Shown piece after piece: positions 63,370 through 64,000 of a stretch of DNA of 64,000 nucleotides (position 1 is its first letter; each line of letters opens with the position of its first letter). Below the pieces are notes generated by a model, which saw only the letters and a list, made by a program, of their open reading frames with translations, did not search any database and was not told the DNA's origin. A program made the translations under genes and the position numbers. Source of the DNA: Hyphomicrobiales bacterium (GTDB lineage: Bacteria; Pseudomonadota; Alphaproteobacteria; Rhizobiales; Beijerinckiaceae); assembly GCA_027483895.1 (NCBI GenBank), contig JAIXTP010000013.1, forward strand, positions 62,001 through 126,000, in the 5' to 3' direction.

Positions 63370-64000
63370 ATGGCCGGACATTCCACCTACGTTCCCAAGA
63401 CCGCCGTCGGGCGCTGGTTCGAAAGCCGGCTGCCGATTGTCGGGTTGATCCACTCCTCGTTCGTCGTGTTCCCGAACCCGCGGAACCTGAACTATCTGTG
63501 GACCTTCGGCGGCATCCTCGCCTTCATGCTCGTCGCGCAGATCGTGACCGGCATCACGCTGGCGATGCACTACACGCCTCATGCGACCATGGCCTTCGGC
63601 TCCGTCGAGCACATCATGCGCGACGTGAACTACGGCTGGCTGATCCGCTATCTGCATGCGAACGGCGCTTCGATGTTCTTCGTCGCCGTCTACGTGCACA
63701 TCTTCCGCGGCATGTATTACGGCTCCTACAAGGCGCCGCGCGAGATCCTCTGGATCCTCGGCGTCATCATCTTCCTGCTGATGATGGCGACGGCGTTCAT
63801 GGGCTACGTGCTGCCCTGGGGTCAGATGTCCTACTGGGGCGCCACCGTCATCACGAACCTCTTCTCGGCCTTCCCGGTCGTGGGCGAGACCATCGTGACC
63901 TTCCTGTGGGGCGGCTACTCGGTCGACAACCCGACGCTGAACCGCTTCTTCTCGCTGCATTACCTGCTGCCCTTCATGATCGCGGGCGTCGTCGTCCTGC
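63370..64000 (+). CDS. petB: Cytochrome b subunit of the bc1 complex (5' part)
   Basis: The first 210 codons are present; the gene runs off the window. Membrane segments and haem ligands are visible: [29 protein letters not shown] and [15 protein letters not shown] (the His pairs), the quinol-site region [17 protein letters not shown] and [14 protein letters not shown] choice is clear: ATG at 63370. Confidence 0.96.
   Translation, partial: MAGHSTYVPKTAVGRWFESRLPIVGLIHSSFVVFPNPRNLNYLWTFGGILAFMLVAQIVTGITLAMHYTPHATMAFGSVEHIMRDVNYGWLIRYLHANGASMFFVAVYVHIFRGMYYGSYKAPREILWILGVIIFLLMMATAFMGYVLPWGQMSYWGATVITNLFSAFPVVGETIVTFLWGGYSVDNPTLNRFFSLHYLLPFMIAGVVVL

Overview
The window reads as chromosome of a GC-rich alphaproteobacterium. 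The order Hyphomicrobiales (Rhizobiales) is most likely. The pointers are a MucR-type regulator, a complete ccoNOQP-ccoGHIS cluster behind an FNR/FixK-type box, a hemF-trmL-petAB neighbourhood, and a MoxR/DUF58/DUF4159 operon next to cca, a Nudix gene and a DUF1285 gene. The genus is not resolved. Coding is dense, with many ATGA/GTGA stop-start overlaps. I saw no rRNA, tRNA, CRISPR array, insertion sequence or phage gene.

Bases 1-13500 look like a first catabolic island. A quinone oxidoreductase/SDR pair diverges from an operon that encodes a branched-chain-type ABC importer (binding protein, permease, a fused permease-ATPase and a second ATPase). The same operon continues with a shikimate-dehydrogenase-like protein that lacks the usual substrate serines, an SDR, a single-chain alpha+beta thiamine-diphosphate E1 dehydrogenase, an FAD-linked 2-hydroxyacid dehydrogenase and a GMC oxidoreductase. 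This set suggests uptake and stepwise oxidation of a hydroxylated carbon compound; the substrate is unknown.

Bases 13500-20000 hold small membrane or exported proteins, a very long amidase with an altered catalytic signature, mucR, a carboxymuconolactone-decarboxylase-like gene and a membrane protein.

Bases 20000-37500 look like a second catabolic island. A GntR/FCD regulator with two TGTATACA palindromes diverges from a long operon: FrsA/dihydroxypseudooxynicotine-hydrolase-like hydrolase, HpcH/HpaI aldolase, OsmC-like protein, PuuE-like deacetylase, a second complete branched-chain-type importer, then an AtzG/AtzE-like amidase pair. Facing it is a second regulator-led operon: a GntR/FCD gene, then coxG-, coxM-, coxS- and coxL-like genes of a molybdenum hydroxylase, then an orphan Bug receptor. 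A divergent alpha/beta-hydrolase-fold protein has glycine in place of the nucleophilic serine. Together these suggest hydroxylation, C-C cleavage and amide hydrolysis of an imported compound, possibly an N-heterocycle. That is inference and is the best candidate here for an undescribed pathway.

Bases 37600-64000 are mostly housekeeping: DUF1328 protein, an SbmA/YddA-like ABC exporter, the complete cbb3 oxidase structural and maturation genes, a metallophosphoesterase, a GNAT enzyme, the four-gene MoxR/DUF58/DUF4159 membrane operon, cca, CoA pyrophosphatase, DUF1285, an uncharacterised protein behind an AT-rich promoter, hemF, trmL, petA and the start of petB.
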